64,000 nt of DNA from Oreohelix idahoensis (lineage: Eukaryota > Mollusca > Gastropoda > Stylommatophora > Oreohelicidae): the NCBI GenBank assembly GCA_024509875.1, contig JAMPIV010014838.1, positions 661,001-725,000 on the forward strand, read 5' to 3'. Below are positions 22,710 to 32,633 of the stretch, in pieces. The notes below the pieces were generated by a model, which was not told where the DNA came from, did not search any database, and saw only the letters and a list, made by a program, of their open reading frames with translations. Both the position numbers and the translations under genes were made by a program. Position 1 is the stretch's first letter, and each line of letters begins with the position of its first letter.

Positions 22710-24490
22710 AGATCATCTAAAAGAGGCATAGGGGGCTCACCGTCTGTGATTGTAATTTTGTTCAATCGCCTAAAATCAATACAAATACGTAAAGAATCAT
22801 CCTTCTTTTTAACTATCACCATTGGGAATGCATATGGTGATTCCGAAGGAGATATCACACCTAAACGTATCATCTCTTTTAACTCTTTCTCCACCCTATC
22901 TTTGTGGTGTAAAGAAATAGGATAGGGTCTAAGTTTGATAGGTTTATAATCAGTAAGAGTAATATCATGGGATATAAGCGATGTCTGACCTGGAAGGTCG
23001 GTGAGAATATCATTGAAAGAAATAAGAATATCCCGAACTTGATCTTGTTGAGACGAAGACAGTGAAGAAGAAATAGTCACGTCTTTCCAAGATTCCGATG
23101 ATTGCAAAGAAGGTAGTTGAAATTGTAAAGGGATAGACGAAGTAGTATCTTCTTCATGAACAACTGCAAAAGAAGCAGTATGATGTGAAGAATCATCAAT
23201 AGAGTTAATGACAGGAATTAATTCCTGTGGTCTTTCAACTGCTAATTTTAGCATGTTGACATGGAAGGTTTTGATTTTACCTCTAACGTTTACCGAGTAG
23301 TCAACATCTGTGACTTGTTTGATAACATCAAATGGACCTTGCCATGATATCAGTAATTTGTTATCGTTATGAGGTAGCAACAACCAAACTTTTTCCCCTG
23401 GTTTGAATGATCTTAATATTCTCTTTTGATTATGTAATAATCTTGATCGTGGTCGAGTGGCTGATTTTATACTCTGGGATGCATACGTGCACGCATCGAT
23501 GATTCGTTGTCGGAGATCAATCACTAACTCGTAGCTGTTTCGAGTGGCTGTATCAATTGACGCTCCAATCAACAAATCTTTGAGTATCATCATTGGTCCG
23601 CGAGGATTCGAACCATAAACCAATTCGAACGGAGACCATCCCGTGCTCTCGTGAGGCACTTCACGAAAAGCGAAGAGGGCCGCCGGCAGAAGCCAATCCC
23701 ATTCACGAGGGCATTCTTCAGTTATCTTAGATAACATCTGTTTTAGAGTGCTATTGTAGCGCTCGCACACACCGTTTGATTGAGGCCTATACGCACTACA
23801 AAACGAGTGGTGAACAGATAGCATGGATTCTAAATCCCTCATAATGTTGGAAGTAAATTGTGATCCTTGATCTGACAATATATCCTCCGGAAAACCGATT
23901 CGACAAAATATCGAAAATAATGCATCAGATACGGATGCAGTTGTGATGGTTTTCAATGGTATGGCCTCTGGCCAACGCGTGCAAAGATCTACGCAAGTTA
24001 AAATATAACGAAATCCATTATTTGAAACAATTGATAACGGACCCACTATATCTACTGCAATCTTTTTGAAAGGTCTCTCAGGCACGTCTGTAATCTGTAA
24101 GGGTGCCGTATGGAACCTGCCCTTACGTGCTATACCTTGGCATGTTGTACATGATTTGCAGTATAACTTTGTATCTTTATTAACCCCAGGCCAATAAAAT
24201 TGTGACGTAACACGAAACAATGTTCTTTTGATCCCCATATGCCCTGCCATAGGGGAGTCATGACCTGTTTGTAGGACCAATGGTCTGTATTCTTTAGGTA
24301 CTATCACTTGATGTATAATTGTTTTGCCATCATCATAATATCTAGTGAGTATTGATTTCTTTATCTTGAACCATTGTTTAGCCCCTCTTGTGTATTTAAT
24401 AGTTTTTTTGTTCTGCTCGGCTAAACAATTCTTGTAAAGTTGGGTCACTCTTTTGTTTTTCTGCAAAAACAGAAGGTGAAACAGTGCCAA
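22602..24490 (-). pseudogene. pol: Element C: integrase and first part of reverse transcriptase
   Basis: 629-residue open frame; its first 20 or so residues are out of the true frame. Integrase zinc region HDSPMAGH...CKSCTTCQ, core VDIVGPL, LSDQGSQF and NGVCERYN (complete DDE set), C-terminal module SWQGPFDVI and FHVNMLKL. A linker and the start of RT follow: LRPYPISLHH, MVIVKKKDDSLRICIDFRRLN, MPLLDDL. There the frame meets the poly-C run of the + strand (22660-22707), translated as a Gly tract, and then an early stop (22602-22604). Integrase is undamaged in this frame. It would insert the cDNA. Confidence 0.88.
22660..22707. repeat. 48-base C homopolymer inside the RT of element C
   Basis: Uninterrupted C run. 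Its length is a multiple of three, so on the minus strand it is read through as a glycine tract between the conserved MPLLDDL and LSNATFF of the RT. Neither B nor D has anything here. Confidence 0.97.
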
Positions 24491-25196
24491 CCTGAGACAT
24501 AATTGTATCCATTATAGGAGGAGGTGGTGTAGCCATGTCCGTAGCTAACTGTTGTGCTCTCGTTACAACAGCATTTGCCACCTGTGGGTGAGATTCAACC
24601 CACATTGCAATCTCCTCAGGAGTGCAATCTTTAACTCCTGGTATGTTTCCTATTATAATTTCAGTTATGGGTGCTCTCAAGCCGCAGGCATAGACAGTGC
24701 CTGTGTAAAAAGGAGTATCAATGTATACTCGTGCCACAGGGAATGTTTCTATATTCCCACCAAATGTGACACACTTAACTGATTTGCCTGTAAAAGCAGA
24801 GGGCTCGATAAGCGAGTGCTTAATGCCTATCGTTGAGGACCCCGTGTCACGCAGAACTCTCACTACCTTACCATCCAATATTCCGGGATGAAATGTAAGA
24901 TAACCGACATTTACACATGCCGACATTGTTGGCATACAATGACCACAATCAAGTGTAATTGTAGACTTTAATCTGTTTTTCGACTGACATTCATAACATG
25001 TATCATTCATTACCATACATGCGTTCGCATGATCATTATCATCATTACCTTTTTCCTTTTTAACACTGCAACTATTTGCATGTCTCTGTTTATTTTTGTC
25101 TCTCGACGGAGATCTGGCATTACCTTTGTTATTATTGACTGACTTTTTATTGCTATAATAAAAATCAGTAGAGTCATCTTTTCCTGGCATCTCTAC
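24396..25196 (-). pseudogene. pol: Element C: metal-binding-like motif and protease
   Basis: Open frame 25517-24396; its part before about 25196 is out of the Gag frame. At 24998-24939 is C-x2-C-x13-C-x-H, with the same spacing as in B. The protease follows with RDTGSSTIGIKHSL, KCVTFGGNIETF and IIIGNIPGVKDCTP, then VVTRAQQL and a linker to integrase. The frame is lost at a T7 run (+ strand 24403-24409): one extra base sends the reading to a stop, and the integrase frame begins alongside. The active-site neighbourhood reads LRDTG rather than the usual LFDTG/LFDSG. Confidence 0.82.
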
Positions 25197-26514
25197 CATA
25201 AGATGATCTCTGTTTATAGTATCCTTTTTGATGTGAACCATCATAATCCCTGCCTCTGTGATACCCACGATCATGAGGTGAATATCCTCTATAACCTCGT
25301 CGATATGAATTCGAAGGAGAGCGATGACGACGGAAGTTATAAAAACCTCTGTCGGATTGATAATAATCTGAACGACAACGTCCATCAAAGCTCTTCGATC
25401 GAGGTCTGTGATCATGTTGTGCAGCGCACACAGGCATAGGATCTCGAATAGTCGATCTATGAAGATCTTTATTCTGATGTGCGGTTTGATACCGTCTTCC
25501 GAGTTTTTCATACTCATCGATAGAATTAGGATGTCTTTCCTGTAAAAATGCTTCTAATTCAGTGCTGCATGCGGATAAAACTTTATCTCGCAGCATGAGA
25601 TCTATAACACCTTCATATGTTTTATTTATACCAGATAGATCAATCCATCTGCTAAGGAAATGTTTAATAGATGCAATGAATTCACCAAAATCTGCATCCT
25701 TGCTTGGTTTAGCAGCATGAAAGCTATCTCTGAATCCAGACTCAGTTAACTGGAAACGTCTTAGTAATACCTCTTTTACGACATCGAAATCGCTTCTGCT
25801 CTTTTCATCAAGACTCATGAAACATTTAAGTGAGTCACCAGTCAAAAAATCAAGTAAAAGACTGCTCCATCTTTCCTTGGGTATGTTCAGAGCTGTGACC
25901 TTGATGATGAATCTAGATATGAAAGAGTCAACACAATCGCGAGTTTGGTCAAAATGTGGCATTTTTAACTTAGGATAAAAAATATTTGTAGCAGCCGTAG
26001 TCTTAGTTTGTTCAGACTGCACTTTAGCTAATTCTAAAGCTTTTTCTTTTTCTGCATGAAGTTTTAAAGTTTCCATTTCCATGGCATTTTTATGGGCTTG
26101 ATCAAGTTGCATAAGTTCCATTCTCCTTAATTCCATTTCTTTATCTCGTTGTGCCATTCTTTCCTTCTCAAATTCTCTGTCTTTCTCTTGTTGAGCCATT
26201 TTATCCCTCTCGAATTCTCTGTCTTTTTCTTGTTGAGCTAATTCTTTATCTTTCTGCTCTCTGTCTTTCTCTCGTTGAGCTATAGTCAGTCGTTCTAATT
26301 CCATTTTCATGGATATTTCTTTTTCCTTCAATTCCCTCTCTTGGGTTAATTCAAACCTTCTAAGCCCATCAGCTCGTTTAGTCATTTCACGCTGTTCCAT
26401 TCTTTCCAGACGCGATAAATATTCATCATATTTCGTATCTGCAAAACTTTGTAGTTCCGCTCCTGATTTTCCATAACTTTTTCCAATATCAATGAATTTC
26501 TGTAGTGTAGACAT
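25174..26514 (-). CDS. gag: Gag of element C
   Basis: 446 residues starting MSTLQKFIDIGKS. Residues about 30-160 form a very charged coiled coil with repeated AQQEKDREFE-type units. The capsid-like domain spans about 170-340 (FDQTRDCVDSFISRF, LRRFQLTESGFRDSF, YEGVIDLMLRDKV), then an Arg/Tyr/Gly/Ser-rich nucleic-acid-binding-like end. The same layout as B's Gag. The frame shifts to that of the protease near 25174-25200. Gag would build the particle and package RNA. Confidence 0.85.
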   Translation of the reverse strand: MSTLQKFIDIGKSYGKSGAELQSFADTKYDEYLSRLERMEQREMTKRADGLRRFELTQERELKEKEISMKMELERLTIAQREKDREQKDKELAQQEKDREFERDKMAQQEKDREFEKERMAQRDKEMELRRMELMQLDQAHKNAMEMETLKLHAEKEKALELAKVQSEQTKTTAATNIFYPKLKMPHFDQTRDCVDSFISRFIIKVTALNIPKERWSSLLLDFLTGDSLKCFMSLDEKSRSDFDVVKEVLLRRFQLTESGFRDSFHAAKPSKDADFGEFIASIKHFLSRWIDLSGINKTYEGVIDLMLRDKVLSACSTELEAFLQERHPNSIDEYEKLGRRYQTAHQNKDLHRSTIRDPMPVCAAQHDHRPRSKSFDGRCRSDYYQSDRGFYNFRRHRSPSNSYRRGYRGYSPHDRGYHRGRDYDGSHQKGYYKQRSSYGRDARKR

Positions 26515-27680
26515 GATAATAGGTATCTGAGTACCTTCAATAGTCTATAATATACACCAGGACTATAGAACTCACTATAATATGTACATGAATATATTAA
26601 TCAATAACAAACAAGTTCGGAGAACATGTGACAAAGACAGTGAAAACAATCAAATGATTTACAATGAAATGATTTTTCAATTATACGACAACAATTTACA
26701 CTTATAAAGTAAATAAAGGAGACTTATACTCAGTAAGCAGTAAAAGAAAGAAAAGAATTTACATCACAAAAATATAACAAGACAAGTCGTCATAAACGAA
26801 CGTGTAGACAAAGAAGTTTTAGATCACACACGACAACAATTGTCAACAGTACTGAAAGTAGGTTATGTAAATAAAGAGGACGTAAAGTACAACAAAATAT
26901 GGTTATATTGCGAACCGAAGAAACATTTATATCCTGACTCCAAAGAAAAAATATAATCAGTCAGATCCTCAGTCAGCAATATAAGCATGTAAATCTAATA
27001 GAAGTTAACATTCACTGAAGCTTTCCTGGGAAAATTCCAGTCAATATTAAACACGACGAATATACGAATATACGAAAAACATGAATGGGGAAACACAGAT
27101 GATAGTAAAAAGTAAGTAAAGTGATGATGAACTGTAGACCAAAGATAATGCAAGGACAATATGATAATGTTCAAGCGCCCAAGTAAAATCAAGAACTTAT
27201 CTGTTTAGTTGTCCCTCTGAGAAATACATGAATGCATGTAATTCTAATCCAAGTGTCTTCAACAGCTGAGGTCCATTGATGGTAGACCTTGACCTTCCCA
27301 GCAGGGTAACCGTTTGAAAGTATTGCTTCGGTCTTGGAACGTAGTTTCTTCAATCGATCTGCGTCGCAGCCTCAGATGAATTTGACGAAGAGATACATTC
27401 TCCACTGGTTCAGGTTCTCGAGTGGAAGATTACCGTTCTATCTGCGTGAATCAGTCTCTTTGGTGGAAGAAAATTCGGATATTCTCAGGCAATGTTGTCT
27501 GCTAACGTTGACGGCATCGATGTAGTGACGTCACTTTCTGTCCTGCGCATTTCAGTTGCCGGTTAGGATTGAATGAATGATTTTGCATTTAAACGTTCAT
27601 CATCAGTTTAACTTTCTTCGATACTTGAAGGAAGGGGGAATCCAGTATTCACGAAATCCAGACACTTTCTGACACCAGTA
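26515..27680 (-). other. Element C leader with candidate primer-binding site
   Basis: About 1.17 kb between 5' LTR and gag. On the minus strand TGGTGTCAGAAAGTGTC begins three bases after the LTR and is a good primer-binding-site candidate. AT-rich, no coding signal. Confidence 0.65.
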
Positions 27681-28939
27681 TGTTACGGGCTCTTCCGGGA
27701 CCCCAGTATATTCTGGGTGCTTCGATGACTTCTAGTATTTGTGGATGACCAAGTTATTATATGCGTATTCAGTTTATAGAGTCAAAGTCCCTCGGGTTCT
27801 TATCACTTTTGTAGGATTCCGTAATACTGTCCGTTGGTATCGATAATGTCTGCTTTAACCCTTGTGATACATTCTGTGCTGAACATGTTTCATATTAAAT
27901 ATTCGACCCTTGACTGACCTGTATTAGTCTCTTGTCTTATTGATTATATTGGCAGTGTGAGATGCAGCGTGTTAAGACATTAATCATCACTGGTCATGAT
28001 CAGTTGAAGATAAATAGCATTTAACTCAACTCCGAATACGACAGTTGATAAGACTGTGATTTTGACGACTTAAAATATTTAATTAGTAATTTCATACCAT
28101 GAGCAGACATCAACTACATGGGAACAAAAGTCACATCACATTCATGTACGATCTGTAAGAGTTCTCATTAGTTCATAAGCACATGTTCACAATCTCTATC
28201 TAGAGTTCTGGTTAGAGGTCAGTTCCTTTTAACGGCCAATGTCCTTTGGCATAAATTCAGAGGCTAACTAGACTTAACTATCCTGCTAGTTCTGCAATAC
28301 ACTTATTATGCTAGGCTTACGTCTACTGCTAGTCGTTTAATATCCGTTACACTAGGCTTACGCTTGCCGCTAGCTGTACAATATCCATCTATACTAGTCT
28401 TACACTATTGCTAGTAACATAACGTTCCTTTGGCATACCACGCCAGGCTAATCTGCCATAATTATGCAAACTGCGTTATTCATACGACGACTTACGTTTG
28501 GTTCAAGAAATACACTGCTCAAATGGCTTCCCAGCCACACAATTACAAAGTGGATATACCACACAGTATAAGTGGCAATGGCCACACTTCCGAAACACAC
28601 TGCCGTACGGGTCAAAACCCACAAGTCGAATGACGTTATAAAGACATACGCGTCATGCATAGTGATATGCATACTACGTCGTTAATATATATTCAATTGC
28701 GATGTTCCACGGTGCAGCAATCCGAGTTGGCCAAACTCAAATGCTTGCACACATGCAACAATCATCGACATCGGTCGATGAGATATATCTCTATTCGTTT
28801 GAGGTGTTCCATGATACAGTCATTCGGATCGTGCACAAATCCAAATGCCTGTAGACATGAAACAATCATCGACATCAGTCGCGTAGATATAATCATTTGA
28901 GGAATGCGCCATGCTGCAGACATGAAGCAATCCTCAACA
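27681..28939 (-). repeat. 5' LTR of element C
   Basis: 1259 bp, the same length as 20169-21427 and almost identical to it. Followed by GATAT (28940-28944), the right copy of the target duplication. Confidence 0.95.
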
Positions 28940-29127
28940 GATATATCATAGAGTCTCTCTCTGTGCTGTGTCTTTAACAATTCCTCTCTCTAATAAGAAC
29001 ATTTAGACAAGAGGGGAAACAATTCAGTTGGAGCTGGATAATCACAAAACTTTGCTAATTGCTAAATAGTTTTTGTATTAACTTGTACAGCGATCTGTAA
29101 TGTAATCTAATCTAGTCCCCAGCTGTT

Positions 29128-29379
29128 TTTTTTTTTTTTTTCGTACGCCCGCTAATAAGGCAAAATACTCGCCGATTTCGGAGGTACCCATTGCAGCTGG
29201 GTCGGCTCAGGAGCCGCCAGTCCCTGGTCGACGACACTCCTTCAAATGTTCTCGCCAGGTCTCGGGTTAATCCAGTCCAAATCCCGGTCGACGAAAAATC
29301 CTCAAATGCCGTCGCCCGGGTTTGATCCTGTATCACCCGGTCGCCAGAGCGGTGTTGTAACCACTACGCTAGCGCGGCT
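29128..29379 (-). mobile_element. tRNA-derived SINE with intact target duplications
   Basis: On the minus strand it starts GAGCCGCGC, followed by a pol III A box (TAGCGTAGTGG) and about 45 bases later a B box (GGATCAAACCC). A unique body and a 3' poly(A) (the T run at about 29127-29141 on +) follow. It is flanked by an 11-bp duplication CCCCAGCTGTT (29117-29127 and 29380-29390). About 250 bp. It is non-coding and would be mobilised by LINE machinery; which LINE is unknown, and the poly(A) tail differs from the GAA-type tails of the LINEs at 250 and 53228. Confidence 0.88.
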
Positions 29380-29390
29380 CCCCAGCTGTT

Positions 29391-29968
29391 AATAGCTGTA
29401 ACATAATGTAATTTAGAAGTACGATATAATGACATAGGTGTGTTATAATCTGTACTTTTTATGCCATTTGCGAGATGAAAATGATTTTGTGGTCTATCGT
29501 TTATTTTATTTATTTATTTATTAATATTTATATTTGTAATTAGCTAGTTCTGATAGAACGAATGTTGCATTCAGAGTTGAGTTTAATAATATAGCAAAAA
29601 TTATATAATTGGTCACTTTATATTTACACTATTGCTACTGCTACAACCACAACAACTGCTGTTATTCTACAATAACTACAAGTACTACTACTACTACCAC
29701 CACCACCACTACTACTACTCCTCATACTACAACTACTACTACTTCTACCATTCCTTTAAAAACATATTTTATATATTGTTACAGCCACACATTTTATTAC
29801 AGTAACAGCAACTTACCAGTATATTACTGCACCCACTTGTGCCACTACAACCACTACTATTGCTGTATTTGCTGCTGCTACTACAAATAGTTTACATTTT
29901 AACTATATCTATATATTTTAACTATATCTATATATTTTAACTATATCTATATATATTTTAACTATATC
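29391..29968. repeat. AT-rich spacer, ACT/ACC trinucleotide tract and 20-bp tandem motif
   Basis: About 29675-29745 is an imperfect (ACT)n/(ACC)n tract within wider CTA/CTG-rich DNA to 29885. 29889-29968 repeats tatattttaactatatcta three to four times; the same motif resumes at 31494 on the far side of the inserted element. No coding signal. Confidence 0.85.
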
Positions 29969-31493
29969 CATACCTGTCAACCTGTACGAATTTTTCGTAC
30001 AATGTAGGTATTTTTGATACTTTTAGCAGTGTACGGCCGTACAGACTCGTTGTACGGATGTTTCCTCCCCACCCCCCCTCCTCCCCCCCCCCCCCCCCAC
30101 CCCCCACCCCAAAAAAAATCGAATTTTTTTTTTTCAAATTCTAAAAATATTTTCTAACCAAATTTTTTTAAATTTTAAATCACAAAATATTTTCTAGCCC
30201 AGGTTTGTTTTAAACCAATTTTTTATTCCGGGAATCTCGGCGTCTGTTTTTAAACTGAAGTCTCTCGCAGCAACCAATCAAATCCTTTAAATCCAACAAT
30301 TCGGCAAAAACTTTGAATTCGGCCTCAAACACTTTCGGCTTTCAGCGTGACATGACGTATTTTTAAAGTTACCTGTTATCAGCCACGCTTGCCAAGACAC
30401 GTCGAGGCCAATTTCTTTAAAAAAAGCTAAGTATCTATAACTTAGTTAAATATTGCTGTTGTTTTGCTTTGTTGCAATTTAATCGCTGTCATAATCTTTT
30501 CAGTTATATCTTGCCCTTCAGTATATTTCCGATAAATTAATGTCATAATATTCTGTGTAGGCCCTGCATAACTAAGAAAAAAAAAAAAGTTTGTTTGCGT
30601 TGAGTAGGCCTACTTTATACCGGCGAACGAGATTCACTGCTTTATTTTTCATAAAGCGGCGATCTATTATCACTGGTCTAGGCTATCAATTTTTAAATAA
30701 TAATTTTGTAAACTTTTGGTAGTACATTTTTTCTTCCTAGATTAATATTCTGTTCACAATTTAGTTAATTTTTTTATTTTTTGCTGTTGCTTTGCTGTGT
30801 TTCGTTGTATTTTATTTTTGTCGTTCTCTTAATCTTTCCAGTTATATTTTGACCATTTCAATATTTCCAATAAATTAATATCATAAAATTTTGTGTAGGC
30901 CCTACAAAAGTAGAAAAACAAAGTTTATTTGCATTGAGTAGGCCTACCTACTTTATTTCAGCGGTCGAGATTCGCTGCTTTATTTTTTAATAAAGTGGCA
31001 ATCTATTATCACTGGTCTAGGCTACCAACTCTTAAATAATTTTGTAAATTTTTGGTGCTACGTTTTTGTTCCTAGATTTGATATTCTGTTCATAATTTGT
31101 TAAATTTTTTGTTGTTGTTGCTGTTAGCTGTTTGCTTTGCTTTGTTGTATGTTTTTTACAGTGTAAGATTAACATTGATACATGCTGTGCAGACTTTAAG
31201 CCCACAAATGCAATTCTGCAAAGTGCTAAAAGTACATGTGTTGATTATAATACAAAACACTGTGTATCGAAAGAATAGTACCGCATGATCACTAAGTTTT
31301 TTATATGTAAAGAACAGCATGTTTTATAATACACTAATTCAAATGCTAATAGATTTGTATATGTCATTTCTCATTTTAAAACTGTATTGTGTATAATTTA
31401 TGAATATAGTTTTTGCGTAAGGATTTTTGGGTGTTTGTAAGGATTTTTTTGGTCCAGCGTACAGATTTTTGTCTCAGGAGGTTGACAGGTATG
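29969..31493. mobile_element. Non-autonomous DNA transposon-like element with terminal inverted repeats
   Basis: 1525 bp beginning CATACCTGTCAACCT and ending with its reverse complement AGGTTGACAGGTATG. It is flanked by TATATC (29963-29968 and 31494-31499), and the split host motif (tttaactatatc/tatatattttaac) rejoins exactly if the element is removed with one copy of the duplication. Subterminal palindromes (gtacgaatttttcgtac near 29983) and a tandem duplication fill it. The longest frame (63 residues) has no domain. The superfamily was not identified; because the flanking DNA is itself repetitive, the 6-bp duplication is less certain than the inverted repeats. Confidence 0.75.
30453..31125. 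repeat. Tandem duplication inside the TIR element
   Basis: Copy 1 starts ttgctgttg at 30453, copy 2 at 30781, and a partial third near 31115 (period about 330 bp). Shared blocks include tgtgtaggccct, gcgttgagtaggcctac and tctattatcactggtctaggcta. Copies differ at many sites, so the duplication is old. Confidence 0.88.
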
Positions 31494-31612
31494 TATATCT
31501 ATATATTTTAACTATATCTATATATTTTAACTAGGCTATATCCATTTTTCCCCGCATTGCTTCTGTGAAATATGTTAATTACATTCAGTATATTTTAAAA
31601 GAGCATGAATGG

Positions 31613-31700
31613 GCATAGGGGTTAGAACGCTTGCTTCTCGAGGCAGAAATACCGAGCTCGAAAACAATTAGGTTGCGTCACGCTCCAGTCAAAAAAAGCT
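31613..31700 (+). repeat. Possible tRNA-derived SINE head
   Basis: gggcataggggttagaacgc resembles an A box and gagctcgaaaaca a weak B box 40-45 bases later. No tail or duplication was found; it may be a decayed fragment. Confidence 0.3.
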
Positions 31701-31984
31701 ATACATATGTATTTGACTGTTCTTGAATTAGGGAAAACAAAGCAGCGAGGAAAGAAACCTGTCACCCACCCCATAAAGTACAGACCTAGTGTAGTGAAAT
31801 CCCTAACACTTCACTACTCTACGACATCATCTGCTAAGGGACAAAGTTTTTTTTCCACATTTGGAAAATTGCATGATTTAAGTTCCTCCTCTCAGCAGTA
31901 CGCTTTTGGTATTAATTTTATTTGAAACAGAAGGTATGAGTATACATCAGTGGGAATCCTAGAGGAACAATTCCAGGCTAATAA

Positions 31985-32085
31985 ATTTCATATTCAATAA
32001 ATTATAATCCCTCAACTGGGATTCGAACCCGGTACCTCTTGAATACGAGGCGGACCTCTGAGCCACTCCGACCCCTATCCTTAAA
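31985..32085 (-). repeat. tRNA-derived SINE fragment
   Basis: On the minus strand GGAGTGGCTCAGAGG (A box, + about 32055-32069) is followed by GGGTTCGAATCCC (B box, + about 32018-32030). The anticodon arm does not fold as a normal tRNA, so this is SINE-derived rather than a tRNA gene. Ends are unclear. Confidence 0.6.
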
Positions 32086-32090
32086 ATATA

Positions 32091-32423
32091 TTTTTTTCAG
32101 AACCAGTGGTCCTAATTACGTCATACCCCCCCTCCCCCTGGTCTCATAGGTAGTGAGATCGGATGCATAGCCTTCTCCGATAAGGGGGAAAAAATAGGAG
32201 GTCCCTTGTGCAAGTTGCGCACGTTAAAAATCCCACGGCAGTTGGAAATCGTAAAGAGTAGGCTTATCAGGCCGCTGCCCCGGCAAAAATTTAAAAATTA
32301 GGAAACCTACCCATCACAAAAATATTTATAGAACGTGTGATTCCTATACATTATTTACACACATGGGAATTCTCGCCGGTACTACGGAGTTCGTGCACTG
32401 CGCTGAGATCCTCAGTGTGTGAT
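32091..32423. other. Repeat-like non-coding stretch
   Basis: Contains tgcgcacgttaaaaatcccacggcagtt, the style of a conserved SINE body, but no polymerase III boxes or tail on either side. No gene seen. Confidence 0.35.
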
Positions 32424-32543
32424 CTAAGGGAGGAGGATCGCAGCACTGATGGCGTTGTCCGTGTGCAATGAAGATATTCCAAAAGACAAACCAAACCAAA
32501 TTTCATGTTCGTACACAGTAAATGTAAAAAATAATCTGCTCAC

Positions 32544-32633
32544 CTGACGAGTTGCTGAGACTCTGGACAAAAAGACAACTACACCGCAGAAAAAAAGACA
32601 CACAGCTAGCAGGACATGCGAAGTGAAAGCCAT
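32544..32633 (-). CDS. Possible first coding exon of a secreted protein
   Basis: ATG at 32633-32631 opens 30 codons: a short polar start, then a strongly hydrophobic core (VLLAVCLFFCGVVVFL) and a small-residue stretch (SRVSA) that suits signal-peptidase cleavage. The exon ends CAG/GTGAGC (32544/32543), a textbook splice donor, in phase 0. No downstream exon was recognised, so the mature product is unknown. The start context (acaaaATGG) is reasonable. The coincidence of signal peptide and donor is suggestive only; a chance hydrophobic frame is possible. Confidence 0.4.

Larger units (their letters stand above)
20169..28939 (-). mobile_element. LTR retrotransposon C (Gypsy, Gmr1-type pol order), coding region broken
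   Basis: 8771 bp with two 1259-bp LTRs (20169-21427 and 27681-28939) and a 5-bp duplication GATAT (20164-20168 and 28940-28944). On the minus strand the order is Gag, protease, integrase, RT, RNase H, the same as in B. At least five frame-breaking points exist, several in homopolymers, and a 48-base C run sits inside the RT. LTRs of equal length and near-identical sequence suggest a recent insertion, at odds with the many coding lesions unless some are sequencing errors. Confidence 0.95.

Noticed and set aside
24396..24425. A AAA AAC heptamer at C's protease-integrase joint as a programmed -1 frameshift
   Set aside because: A -1 slip leads to a frame without integrase; the integrase frame is +1, so a one-base gain in the A7 run is the simpler reading.
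32008..32080. A true tRNA gene
   Set aside because: A and B boxes are present, but the anticodon arm does not pair properly and the 3' side runs on into AT-rich repeat; SINE-derived.
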